Below, piece by piece: positions 44,348-52,136 of a stretch of 64,000 nucleotides of DNA. This stretch comes from JAKVCB01 sp965243695 (lineage in GTDB: Bacteria > Planctomycetota > Planctomycetia > Pirellulales > Lacipirellulaceae), in NCBI GenBank assembly GCA_965243695.1, contig CBDEWC010000047.1, forward strand, positions 62,001 through 126,000, read 5' to 3'. The notes beneath the pieces are model-generated. The model saw nothing but the letters and a program-made list of their open reading frames with translations. It did not search any database and was not told the origin of the DNA. A program made the translations under genes and the position numbers. The first letter of the stretch is position 1, and the number at the start of each line of letters is the position of its first letter.

Positions 44348-46537
44348 CTAAGCGGGCACGGATTGTGGTCGGGGCCAAATTTTCAAGATGAAGGTACCGG
44401 CAGCGACTCCCACCAGGCTTACCAGCAGCCAGGAGGCGGGCAGATGGGTTTGGGCGCTGGTGCCGAATCCCCAATCGGTCAACTGGGGGCGGAAATGAGC
44501 CAACATCACGAGCAGTCCGTTGTGCAAAACATGCAGGAACATGGCTGGAATGACGCTGCTGGTACGATAGCAAACCCATCCCAAGACCAGCCCGAGAAAG
44601 GTGCTTGGCAAGAATCGCCATTCCGCCAGTACGTTGGCTGTAATGACGTGAAACAAGCCAAACAGGAGGCTTGTGACGAGAATCGCTTTCCATGGTGAGA
44701 TGACATTGCGTAACGAGGAAAGGAGGAACCCACGGAAGAAGAGTTCTTCACAGATTCCAGGCACAATGGCGAGAGTAAACAGCAAAACCCAGGGTGAGAT
44801 CTCAGGTATTTCATCAATCAACTGTTTGACGCTGGCCAACTGTTCTATTCCCATTGCTCGAATTCCGAGTGCCTGTTGAGCAATCACGATTTCGTACGCC
44901 AGGGGCCACAAGGTCAAACCAAGCAGACCGGCGGCGGCAACCGCGAGGATCTTTGGCTTGCGGAGGGCGAGGCTGGTATTGAACTGGTAACGACCCAGCG
45001 AGGCGAGGACCAGTGGTAACCCGCCAAACAACAGTACGGTCACCAGTGCGCCCAGGATGGCTTTAACATCAAAGGAACGTTCTGTACCCCGCGTCACGAG
45101 ATTGGAAAGCACAAAATAACAGGGGAACAAGGCTGCCAGGGAGGTAAGTGCGATCGTCGGGTGGATGACCGCGCGCGGTTGTCTAGACGCCCGATGGAAA
45201 CTCGACCAACTGGCACCACCGCCATACAGAACGGCATCGGTTCCAAAGATTCTCGCGGCAATCGCAATGGCTCCGAGTATGTAGAAGGCCGTCGAGACCA
45301 CAGTAGCGGCGGCCAGAGTCGGATTGACGCTTCCTTCCAGCAGGTTTCTGGCGAGGAGCACAATGTTCACGAGCGGCACGACTGCCAGTAGTCCAGTAAA
45401 TTCAATCCCGGGAAGAAGACACAGAATTCCAGGCATCAAGCAGAGGAGCATCAGTGGGATGATGTAGGCTTGAGCTTCTTTAAAGGTCCTGGTGTAACTG
45501 GTCAGGGCAAGCAAAACGGCTGAAAAGAATGCTGCGAGCAGGATCAACAGTGCAAGTACCTTCAGTACAACCGACAACGATAGACTCGCCTCGTCAAAGA
45601 GGAGTGCGTCGAGCCCGGTACTGCGTACCGTGATCGTCATTCCCACAAGATTTACCATCGCGGTCAAAATGGCGACCGTCAGCACGGCCACATATTTTGC
45701 CAGGAGCAGGCCGATTCTTGGAACAGGAGAAGCGATCAGTGTTTCAAGGGTACCCCGTTCGCGCTCTCCAGCTGTCAGGTCAATTGCGGGATAAACGGCT
45801 CCGGTAACGGTCATCAGGACCAGGATCAGCGGCATCACTGCTGCCAGGGGAAAGGTGGTTGATTCGTCGGGTTGGATTTCATGGGGTTCGATTTTGGCGG
45901 GCAGCGATACCGCGACGTTGGCAGCTTGCAATTGCTGGCGAAGTGCAAGTTCGTTCAACGCCTGTAGCCGCTCTTCGACATATTCGAGCGCGGCCTGGCT
46001 GGTTGGCGAGCCTTGACGGTAGAGCAGTTTGCAAATGAGGGTTGCGGCAACAGGCTGCTGCGGTTTTTGTTGGGCGGATTTGTTTTGGGGAGCGTTGGCG
46101 AGGATTGCGATATCGATGCTTCCGTTCGCTACTTTTTCGCTCGCATCCTGGTTGGTAATTTTATCCCACCGCAACGGTGACGAGTTATTGGTGGCCTCTT
46201 TGGATGGACGTTCTAGCTGGTTCGCTGCCTGGAGTGCCGTATCTCCCTGGGAGAGCAGGTCTACGAATTGGCTAGCTATCTGTTTGTTCTCAAATCCAAG
46301 CACATATTCAATGGTTGATTCGGATCCATAGGAGCCCAACAAGATTCGCTGGAACAGCAGGGCCAGAAGCGGATAGACGATCAGAGGCATGAGGATCAGG
46401 GTGATCATCGTGCGCCGATCGCGGAGAATTTCGCGGAGTTCCTTCAGGCAAAGGCGTGACAACCGCCCAAAGAGATTGGTTTGCACGGCAGAACGCGGGT
46501 TCTCCTCGCGGGTGTTGTTTTCGGCCGGTTCGCTCAT
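44348..46537 (-). CDS. ABC-2 (NatB-type) permease fused to a CPBP intramembrane protease domain
   Basis: The 729-residue protein starts like a Na+-efflux NatB/ABC-2 permease (LCLKELREILRDRRTMITLILMP, about residues 20-45), has a large extracytoplasmic loop (about 65-260) and a six-helix membrane domain with the ERGTLETLIASPVPR motif. After further helices it ends in a CPBP/Abi domain with EELFFR (597-602), FGLFHV and HVLHN, the putative metal and catalytic motifs of Rce1-like proteases. ATG 46537 leaves 35 bp after the ATPase gene; the open frame further upstream overlaps that gene. The substrate is unknown. Confidence 0.87.
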   Translation of the reverse strand: MSEPAENNTREENPRSAVQTNLFGRLSRLCLKELREILRDRRTMITLILMPLIVYPLLALLFQRILLGSYGSESTIEYVLGFENKQIASQFVDLLSQGDTALQAANQLERPSKEATNNSSPLRWDKITNQDASEKVANGSIDIAILANAPQNKSAQQKPQQPVAATLICKLLYRQGSPTSQAALEYVEERLQALNELALRQQLQAANVAVSLPAKIEPHEIQPDESTTFPLAAVMPLILVLMTVTGAVYPAIDLTAGERERGTLETLIASPVPRIGLLLAKYVAVLTVAILTAMVNLVGMTITVRSTGLDALLFDEASLSLSVVLKVLALLILLAAFFSAVLLALTSYTRTFKEAQAYIIPLMLLCLMPGILCLLPGIEFTGLLAVVPLVNIVLLARNLLEGSVNPTLAAATVVSTAFYILGAIAIAARIFGTDAVLYGGGASWSSFHRASRQPRAVIHPTIALTSLAALFPCYFVLSNLVTRGTERSFDVKAILGALVTVLLFGGLPLVLASLGRYQFNTSLALRKPKILAVAAAGLLGLTLWPLAYEIVIAQQALGIRAMGIEQLASVKQLIDEIPEISPWVLLFTLAIVPGICEELFFRGFLLSSLRNVISPWKAILVTSLLFGLFHVITANVLAEWRFLPSTFLGLVLGWVCYRTSSVIPAMFLHVLHNGLLVMLAHFRPQLTDWGFGTSAQTHLPASWLLVSLVGVAAGTFILKIWPRPQSVPA

Positions 46538-46572
46538 GAAATTTGCAGACGTTGCAACATTAGCTGGTGAAA

Positions 46573-47301
46573 TTATTTGGACACGACATCCAGAAACATG
46601 TCGACGAGTGACTCTTGCGCTGTCGCGGATCGTAACTCTTGGAGAGTTCCTTCGTGTAATAAACGACCCTCGTGGAGAAGTCCGAAGCGGTCGCACAGAC
46701 GCTGAGCCTCGTCGAGTCGATGGGTACTGACAATCACCGATTTGCCCTGATTTCGGAGCTCGGCGATATAGTCCAACACCAGCTTGCTGCCGATAATGTC
46801 GAGTCCTCGCGTCGGTTCGTCCAGGAGCATGACCGGCGGATCATGAATAAGGGCCCGAGCCAAGGTCACCCTTTGCCGTTGGCCAGTACTTAAGTGAATG
46901 GACCGTCGATCGAGGTAATTGTGCATTTCCAACAAATGGCTCAGTTGTTCCACTCTTTGGCGGGCGCGAGCTGGCAGGATGCCATACAGATCGGCAAAAA
47001 AGAGCAGGGTTTCCCTCACCGTCAGCCAAGGGTAGACTCCATCGCTTGCCGAAACGAGGCCGATTCGTGACTTGACTTCGTTCGGCTGGTCATTCGTTCG
47101 ATAGGGGCCGATCCTGGCATAGCCTTCGTCCGGTTGAAGCAACCCAATGATCATACGCAGGGTTGTCGTTTTACCCGCCCCGTTCGGGCCCAATAAACCA
47201 TAAACTTCCCCTTTGCCAACGGAGAACGTAAGCTGATCAACCGCCAATACTTCAGTCTGTTTGACGAAGAAACGCTTTGTCAGTTCAACGACGTTGATCA
47301 T
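46573..47301 (-). CDS. ABC transporter ATPase, NatA-type
   Basis: The 242-residue ATPase has Walker A GPNGAGKTT (about residue 39), a Q-loop region, signature HLSTGQRQRVTLARAL (about 135), Walker B VMLLDEPTRGLD and the switch His in STHRLDEA. It powers the ABC-2 permease encoded next. ATG 47301 (MINVVELTKRF) matches the family N-terminus; the frame is open back to 47358. The pair resembles NatAB exporters of Na+ or small compounds. Confidence 0.9.
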   Translation of the reverse strand: MINVVELTKRFFVKQTEVLAVDQLTFSVGKGEVYGLLGPNGAGKTTTLRMIIGLLQPDEGYARIGPYRTNDQPNEVKSRIGLVSASDGVYPWLTVRETLLFFADLYGILPARARQRVEQLSHLLEMHNYLDRRSIHLSTGQRQRVTLARALIHDPPVMLLDEPTRGLDIIGSKLVLDYIAELRNQGKSVIVSTHRLDEAQRLCDRFGLLHEGRLLHEGTLQELRSATAQESLVDMFLDVVSK

Positions 47302-47515
47302 CAGCGGGTCCGGTTTGCAGGGACGAGTTCCCCAGGGTGGAAGGAAACCAACCAACAAAGTTCAAGCAATGTGATTAGAGAGCCAATTTTTCGGGATGTA
47401 TCAGGATGAGGTCTCCCGGTCATTCTAGCGGAAGAAAGATGACGGGTAATCGGTGAAAACAGGTAAAGATCTCAATCTACCTGTGAAGTTTGAAAATCAT
47501 GCGGAAAGCCAGACC

Positions 47516-47851
47516 ATGGAACCACAACCTTTAGAAATTTCGTGTCAAGACGTCTCCCGCTGGATGGAGACCGATCCTCAGCCCCTGCTGCTCGATTGTC
47601 GGGAGGCCGACGAGTTTGCCCTGGTTGCCATTGCTGGGGCCAAATTGCTACCGATGAGTGAAATACAGTCCAGGGCAGGTGAGCTGAGCGACCACAAGGA
47701 ATCCCCAATCGTTGTTTATTGCCATCTAGGCATGCGGAGTGCGCAGGTGGCCCAGTGGCTAAGGGAGCAGGGATTCAACCAGGTTCAGAGCATGGCCGGT
47801 GGCATTGATCGGTGGGCTGTGGAAATCGACCCTTCGATGAAGCAATACTAG
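47516..47851 (+). CDS. Rhodanese-like single-domain protein
   Basis: The 111-residue rhodanese domain runs from LEISCQDVSRWM through LLLDCREADEF, with active-site Cys in VVYCHLGMRSAQVAQWL (about residue 69) and a C-terminal MAGGIDRWAVEID. Such proteins carry sulfur as a persulfide. ATG 47516 has ggaaag 8 bp upstream; a GTG at 47453 could add 21 residues. It is a monocistronic gene divergent from the ABC genes. Confidence 0.87.
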   Translation: MEPQPLEISCQDVSRWMETDPQPLLLDCREADEFALVAIAGAKLLPMSEIQSRAGELSDHKESPIVVYCHLGMRSAQVAQWLREQGFNQVQSMAGGIDRWAVEIDPSMKQY

Positions 47852-47939
47852 GATTGTGGCCGGTTATGGGCTGCCAGTGGGATTCGGTGTTTTTAAAAGT
47901 CCCAGACGAGTTTTATGAGGTTCGCTGACACAACATCAC

Positions 47940-47968
47940 TTGCAGGCCAGCGGGCGATTTGGGATTAT
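47940..47968 (+). promoter_or_regulatory. Possible promoter of tRNA-Leu (CAG)
   Basis: TTGCAG (47940-47945) and GATTAT (47963-47968) have a 17-bp spacing and lie just before the tRNA at 47979. Matches to the sigma-70 consensus are 3/6 and 4/6, so the call is weak. Confidence 0.28.
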
Positions 47969-47978
47969 GGGCGTTGTT

Positions 47979-48063
47979 GCCGCCGTGGCGGAATTGGCAG
48001 ACGCGCATGGTTCAGGTCCATGTCCTCTTAACGAGGGTGGGGGTTCGACTCCCTCCGGCGGCA
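47979..48063 (+). tRNA. tRNA-Leu (CAG)
   Basis: 85-nt class II tRNA. Acceptor arms GCCGCCG and CGGCGGC pair, the anticodon stem is CATGG/CCATG with loop TTCAGGT (anticodon CAG), there is a long variable arm (TCCTCTTAACGAGGG), and the T arm contains GGTTCGACTCC. The discriminator is A and CCA is not encoded. Confidence 0.97.
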
Positions 48064-48143
48064 CTCAAGATGGCAAGTTGGGAAGGTAGAAAGCAGGGGG
48101 CAGCCAGCGGGGTGTGCTCGTTTACCACTTTTTTTGGCCCACA

Positions 48144-49766
48144 CTACCCGACCCGTTTAAACTGACAACCTTCGACAAAGAACTCGAAAAACCCTGGATC
48201 GGTTTCTAATTCCACGTGCTTGATCGATTGGACGAGGCGTTCTAACTCGTGGCGTCGGCTTTGTGAGATCAAGGCAATGGTTGCTCCTTCGATGGCGGCA
48301 TTTCCCAACTGTTTGATTTTTTCGTCGGGCAAATCGGGAATCAGTCCAATCCGTCGGGCCGCTGCCGGGTCGATGTGTCGGGCAAATCCTCCTGCGAGAT
48401 AGAAGCTATCAATGTCGCTGGCTTGAATCCCGTATTCTTTCATGACGATCTGGATCCCGGCAACGTTCGCCCCTTTGGCTTGCGCCAGTTCGCTGACATC
48501 ACTTTCTCGGAGGAACACATTTTGTTGTGGATCAACGACAAGCGAGTCAAGCCGATCGCGAAATCGCCCCATTTCGTTCATCTGTCCGGTACGGACGAGT
48601 TCACTCAGCAAATCGACTAAACCAGATCCACATATTCCCTCAGCCGGAACTTCGCCAATCACTTCATTACGGAAACTTCCATCTGGCTGAATTTGTACCC
48701 GTTCGATGGCACCCTCAAGGCCTGGCATTCCACAAGCAATCGCGCCACCCTCGAATGCTGGACCGGCGGGGCAGGAAGCAGCAAGAATTCGATTGCGATT
48801 CCCCAAAAACACTTCCGTATTTGTGCCGATATCCATCACGGCGACAAGGCGATCTTCGGTTGGCATATCAATGGCCAGCAGGCAGGCGGCCGCATCGGCG
48901 CCCACGTGACCGCTGACCAGGGGCAGGCCGTAGATTCGGGCCGCAGGATGGATGGGGAGGCGGAGTCGTTTTGCTTGGACTGCCAGGCTCGTTGTGGTGC
49001 GCTTGTGATCAAGAAACTCATGTTCCGTGAGGGAGCGATATGGTTTTTGTCCGATGGACTCGACATTGAGTCCAAAGAACAGGTCACGCATGGTGGAATT
49101 TCCAGCCACGGTCATTTCGTAGATGGTCGCAGGATCGACAGGTAGCGATTCAATCGCCCGCGATAAGTATCCTAGCAGAACGCGTTGCAGCAGTTTTCCC
49201 TTATGGTCCGAATCATATTTGATGCGAGCCATGACATCTGACCCGCCAAAGCGTTGTGGATTTTCGAACGATGCGCCAGCCACGAGTTGGCCAGTTTCTA
49301 AATCCATTAACCGTAACACCACGGTGGTGGTTCCCAGATCCATGGCCAGGCCATGAATTGCTTCGGCAGATTGTGCAATCGGTTCGCCAGACAGAAAGAT
49401 TTGGTTTCCGACTCGCGTGACCGCAGGATCGATCTGTTGAATCTTGGCGGAATCGGGTAGCCCCGTGCCACTGTCGACGATGCGTAGCGCGGCTCGACGC
49501 ATCGTATGGCACTTGACGGTGCCGCTGGTTCCAGCGACCTGAGTTCGGCACGATAGTCGAAAATTGTCTTTCAGATGGGATTCCTCAGGCGCAGGATCTG
49601 AGAGCAAGTTCATGCCAGCAACGATTTCCATGAGGCACTCGCGACATTTGCCTTGCTTGAGGCAAGAAGTGGGCACCTGAATGCCGTGCTCTTCGGCGTG
49701 ATCGAAAAGAGTTTTTCCTGGACGACCTTCGATGTCGAGTGAATTGATGTGGAGATGGACCGTCAT
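48144..49766 (-). CDS. 2Fe-2S/ASKHA protein, RACo-like (corrinoid reductive activator family)
   Basis: The 540-residue protein has an N-terminal plant-type ferredoxin domain with four Cys (SCLKQGKCREC about residues 34-43, and SCRTQ about 72), a linker, and a large ASKHA domain with LAMDLGTTTVVLRL (about 140), MTVAGNSTMRDLFFG, VMDIGTNTEVFLG (about 315) and a C-terminal FYLAGGFARHID. This is the RACo/DUF4445 architecture that reactivates inactive corrinoid proteins of methyltransferase systems by ATP-driven reduction. No corrinoid protein or methyltransferase lies in the window, so the partner is unknown. A small companion gene precedes it by 17 bp. Confidence 0.88.
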   Translation of the reverse strand: MTVHLHINSLDIEGRPGKTLFDHAEEHGIQVPTSCLKQGKCRECLMEIVAGMNLLSDPAPEESHLKDNFRLSCRTQVAGTSGTVKCHTMRRAALRIVDSGTGLPDSAKIQQIDPAVTRVGNQIFLSGEPIAQSAEAIHGLAMDLGTTTVVLRLMDLETGQLVAGASFENPQRFGGSDVMARIKYDSDHKGKLLQRVLLGYLSRAIESLPVDPATIYEMTVAGNSTMRDLFFGLNVESIGQKPYRSLTEHEFLDHKRTTTSLAVQAKRLRLPIHPAARIYGLPLVSGHVGADAAACLLAIDMPTEDRLVAVMDIGTNTEVFLGNRNRILAASCPAGPAFEGGAIACGMPGLEGAIERVQIQPDGSFRNEVIGEVPAEGICGSGLVDLLSELVRTGQMNEMGRFRDRLDSLVVDPQQNVFLRESDVSELAQAKGANVAGIQIVMKEYGIQASDIDSFYLAGGFARHIDPAAARRIGLIPDLPDEKIKQLGNAAIEGATIALISQSRRHELERLVQSIKHVELETDPGFFEFFVEGCQFKRVG

Positions 49767-49783
49767 GGCAGATAATTACGGGT

Positions 49784-50035
49784 TTAGAGAGAAGCTTCCA
49801 ACTCCAGCTTGACCGCTTCGGCCACTTCCTGCGCAGTACCGTCGCGGTTTTGAGGTTCACTCCATTGCCAGCCGTCGAGATATTCGTCGGTACCCCACAT
49901 TCCTCGCTTCATTGCGGCCCGGTCGATTTTTTCTGTGAAGGATGAAGCCAGGGCCACATTGGCCTCAGTCGTACCATCAGTCGCTTTCACTTGAGCTGGG
50001 AATTCATGCCAATAAAGAATGCGATAGGCAGCCAT
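49784..50035 (-). CDS. Small 'virulence factor' family protein (PF13769-like) next to the RACo-like gene
   Basis: The 83-residue protein from ATG 50035 has YRILYWHEFPAQVKA at the start and EKIDRAAMKRGMWGTDEYL in the middle, which match my memory of the short family misleadingly named virulence factor. That family tends to occur with RACo-type and one-carbon methyltransferase genes. An upstream ATG (50083) overlapping the anti-sigma stop would add 16 residues. The gene sits 17 bp upstream of the RACo-like gene, which suggests co-expression. Biochemical function unknown. Confidence 0.7.
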   Translation of the reverse strand: MAAYRILYWHEFPAQVKATDGTTEANVALASSFTEKIDRAAMKRGMWGTDEYLDGWQWSEPQNRDGTAQEVAEAVKLELEASL

Positions 50036-50082
50036 CAGCAAAAGTTTTCTATCGAAGCAGAGAAGACGATTGGGGGAGACCA

Positions 50083-50547
50083 TTACTCAGCTGGCGTATC
50101 GTGTTGGTTTAAATCGTCGGCTTGTGAGGGCGTACGAGTCTTTTCCAGCGTGACACAATTGCCAGTATCATTATAGGCAACACGGTTCATATACGCGCGA
50201 ATTAGGAACAGCCCTCGCCCCCCACAAGCCTCGAGATTCTCATCTGTCGTACAATCGGGAACCTGGTCGGGAATGAAGCCTTTACCTTCATCGCGAATCT
50301 GTAACCAGAACTGTTCAGGGCTGACTTTACAGAGCACAAATACCTGTTTGCTTTCGTCAAATTTATTGCCATGACGAATGGCATTCGAGAGAGTTTCTTC
50401 AAGAGTTAACTCGATCCCGAAGAGATCATGCTGCGGCCAGCCAAGTTCTGAAAGTCGCGCAAGGATATCTGTCATGCATGGCACGTGAGCGCCTCGCCGG
50501 CTGACGAGCGTCGTATCGAGCGTCCACGTCCAAGCTTGGTCTGACAT
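50083..50547 (-). CDS. Anti-sigma factor kinase, RsbW-like (HATPase_c_2)
   Basis: The 154-residue GHKL-fold protein has an N-box LTLEETLSNAIRHGNK (about residue 48), DEGKGFIPD (G1 box) and GGRGLFLIRAYM (G2 region), typical of switch kinases that phosphorylate a STAS antagonist and bind a sigma factor. ATG 50547 begins near the domain start; a GTG at 50664 would add 39 residues of atypical sequence. The STAS antagonist gene lies directly upstream, so the two form a partner-switching module. No sigma gene is in the window. Confidence 0.83.
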   Translation of the reverse strand: MSDQAWTWTLDTTLVSRRGAHVPCMTDILARLSELGWPQHDLFGIELTLEETLSNAIRHGNKFDESKQVFVLCKVSPEQFWLQIRDEGKGFIPDQVPDCTTDENLEACGGRGLFLIRAYMNRVAYNDTGNCVTLEKTRTPSQADDLNQHDTPAE

Positions 50548-50669
50548 GCCAATGAGTGCTTCCGCGTAGGGCGAAAAACAACGATCCGGATCGAACCTCG
50601 ACAAGTGACATCTCCGGATTGTCTTTGGGTCCGAATGTCCAATCTTGGGCCATATCCCTGCCACTCTCG

Positions 50670-51023
50670 CTACATGAGAGCTAATGCATCCGCCTCGTCA
50701 TCCTTAATCTCAAAGAGCTTGGTTAACTTGGTGATTGCAAAAACTTCGTAGATTTCAGGACGAATGTTGGTTAGCATCAGTTCGGCTGAATTTAGCTTGA
50801 TCCGTTTTTCAAATCCAATCAGTTTGCCGAGTGCGGCACTCGACAAAAATTCAACCGCGCCGAAATTCAGGATGATCTTTTTTCGACCGTCCTTTTCAAC
50901 CAGATCATATAATTCTTGCCCCATCTCCTGGATTTCTTCCTCGTCAAGGATTTTTGAATCGTTGAAAGTGACGACGGTAATCTCACCAAATTCGAGGGTA
51001 TTGATGCGCTGTGGTGTACTCAT
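50670..51023 (-). CDS. STAS-domain anti-sigma factor antagonist
   Basis: The 117-residue STAS domain has ITVVTFNDSKILDEEEI, KKIILNFGAVEFLSSAALG (phosphorylatable Ser in the conserved DFLSS-like loop, about residue 61) and a C-terminal helix. In the SpoIIAA/RsbV family the unphosphorylated form binds the anti-sigma kinase and frees the sigma factor. It precedes the RsbW-like gene on the same strand. Confidence 0.9.
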   Translation of the reverse strand: MSTPQRINTLEFGEITVVTFNDSKILDEEEIQEMGQELYDLVEKDGRKKIILNFGAVEFLSSAALGKLIGFEKRIKLNSAELMLTNIRPEIYEVFAITKLTKLFEIKDDEADALALM

Positions 51024-51184
51024 CGTGCGGAAGACCTGCGGAACCAGGGGAGTGGATCAGAAATAACAACCAACCACAATTTTGACGCGGTCTGCCAGGG
51101 GTGTCAACGGGCACCTCGGGAGGTCGAACACCCAGGCAGGTGGTATTTGGCGGCTGGAGATCGCGATTTTGCAAATGTGAGAAC

Positions 51185-51460
51185 TTAATCGGGCCGGGGC
51201 ATCGCCAAACTATGCAGAATACAGACGGCTCCCACTGAGATTAAGCACCATCCGAGCCATTCGGGTGGTTCAAGCACCTTATTGGGCGTGGCAGCGGCAC
51301 TTTGGGTAACCGTCGAAATAGGGTTCTGGCCGGAAGTGCGTTCGGTCAGAAACTGAGTCGTGTTTTCATTCAACACGTAGGCACTGACCATCCGAACCTG
51401 CAGTCCGGCAAACAGCAGCAGAACTCCGAAGAAAAAAAATTGGTGTCGATTCAGGTCCAT
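51185..51460 (-). CDS. Small two-helix membrane protein
   Basis: The 91-residue product has a hydrophobic N-terminal segment (FFFFGVLLLFAGLQV, about residues 8-22), a hydrophilic Ser/Thr/Asn-rich loop and a second hydrophobic helix (WLGWCLISVGAVCILHSL, about 68-85). The length, the two helices and the composition support a real gene. I recognise no family. It lies 160 bp upstream of the STAS gene and may share its operon. Confidence 0.6.
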   Translation of the reverse strand: MDLNRHQFFFFGVLLLFAGLQVRMVSAYVLNENTTQFLTERTSGQNPISTVTQSAAATPNKVLEPPEWLGWCLISVGAVCILHSLAMPRPD

Positions 51461-52136
51461 GATGGTCGTTCACTGGGGAGAGAGGGACCTCGTTGGTACA
51501 GGTACCTGCGGTGAGTTTCCGTGAGTAGGACTCTACGGGAATTTCCGGGAGGGTACCGCTTCCTACGTTTTCATCGCACGAATCGCAGAAGCGACTTCAG
51601 CGCAGAGTTGATGGTCCGCTTTGCACCAGTCGTGAGATGGTAAAGGAGTGTAGGGTTTGTACTGGAAAGACCGATTTTTCGCCTTCAAATGAGCCTGATG
51701 GCCGAGTCGTCGCAGTTTGGTATTTTGCCTGGCCCCGGGTTGGCGAACGCCGTTCAATGGCGATGGCAGATTTTAGGGTTTGAGGACGATGTAGGAACGA
51801 GGGGAACCCCCAGGTGTGCGGTGTTGATTTTCGGAGGATTTCACTCAAGACACGGAAGACACGCTGCGAGTTCATTCTTGGCGATGGTCGCTTCGAACAG
51901 AACTGGCTTCCGAGAAGGATTTCGGTCACTGACCAGGAGCGGAAATCATCTTGGGTCTTGCCGTTTTCTCCGGAGTAAGCATGCCAATGCTCAGGGGATT
52001 GGTCAGGAGTCGCCTGTCAGTGCTGGCATGGCGTGAGCGGGGATGGACTACCGGAACCAGCTCTTGGTCGCTATCTTAGGCTACACCGGTGCCAGTGCCC
52101 TTCTCATGGGACAAAACATTGATCCTTCCTCGTGTC
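51461..52136. other. Intergenic region before the acyl-AMP ligase; possible gene remnant
   Basis: About 676 bp without a supported gene. Several overlapping frames exist on both strands, none with good RBS or domains. The ligase that follows begins where fused homologues would have an upstream part, so this spacer could hold an eroded 5' region. That is a weak inference. Confidence 0.4.

Noticed and set aside
50426..50653. Minus-strand 75-codon frame overlapping the RsbW-like gene
   Set aside because: It is an alternate frame of the kinase gene, His/Arg-rich and without features.
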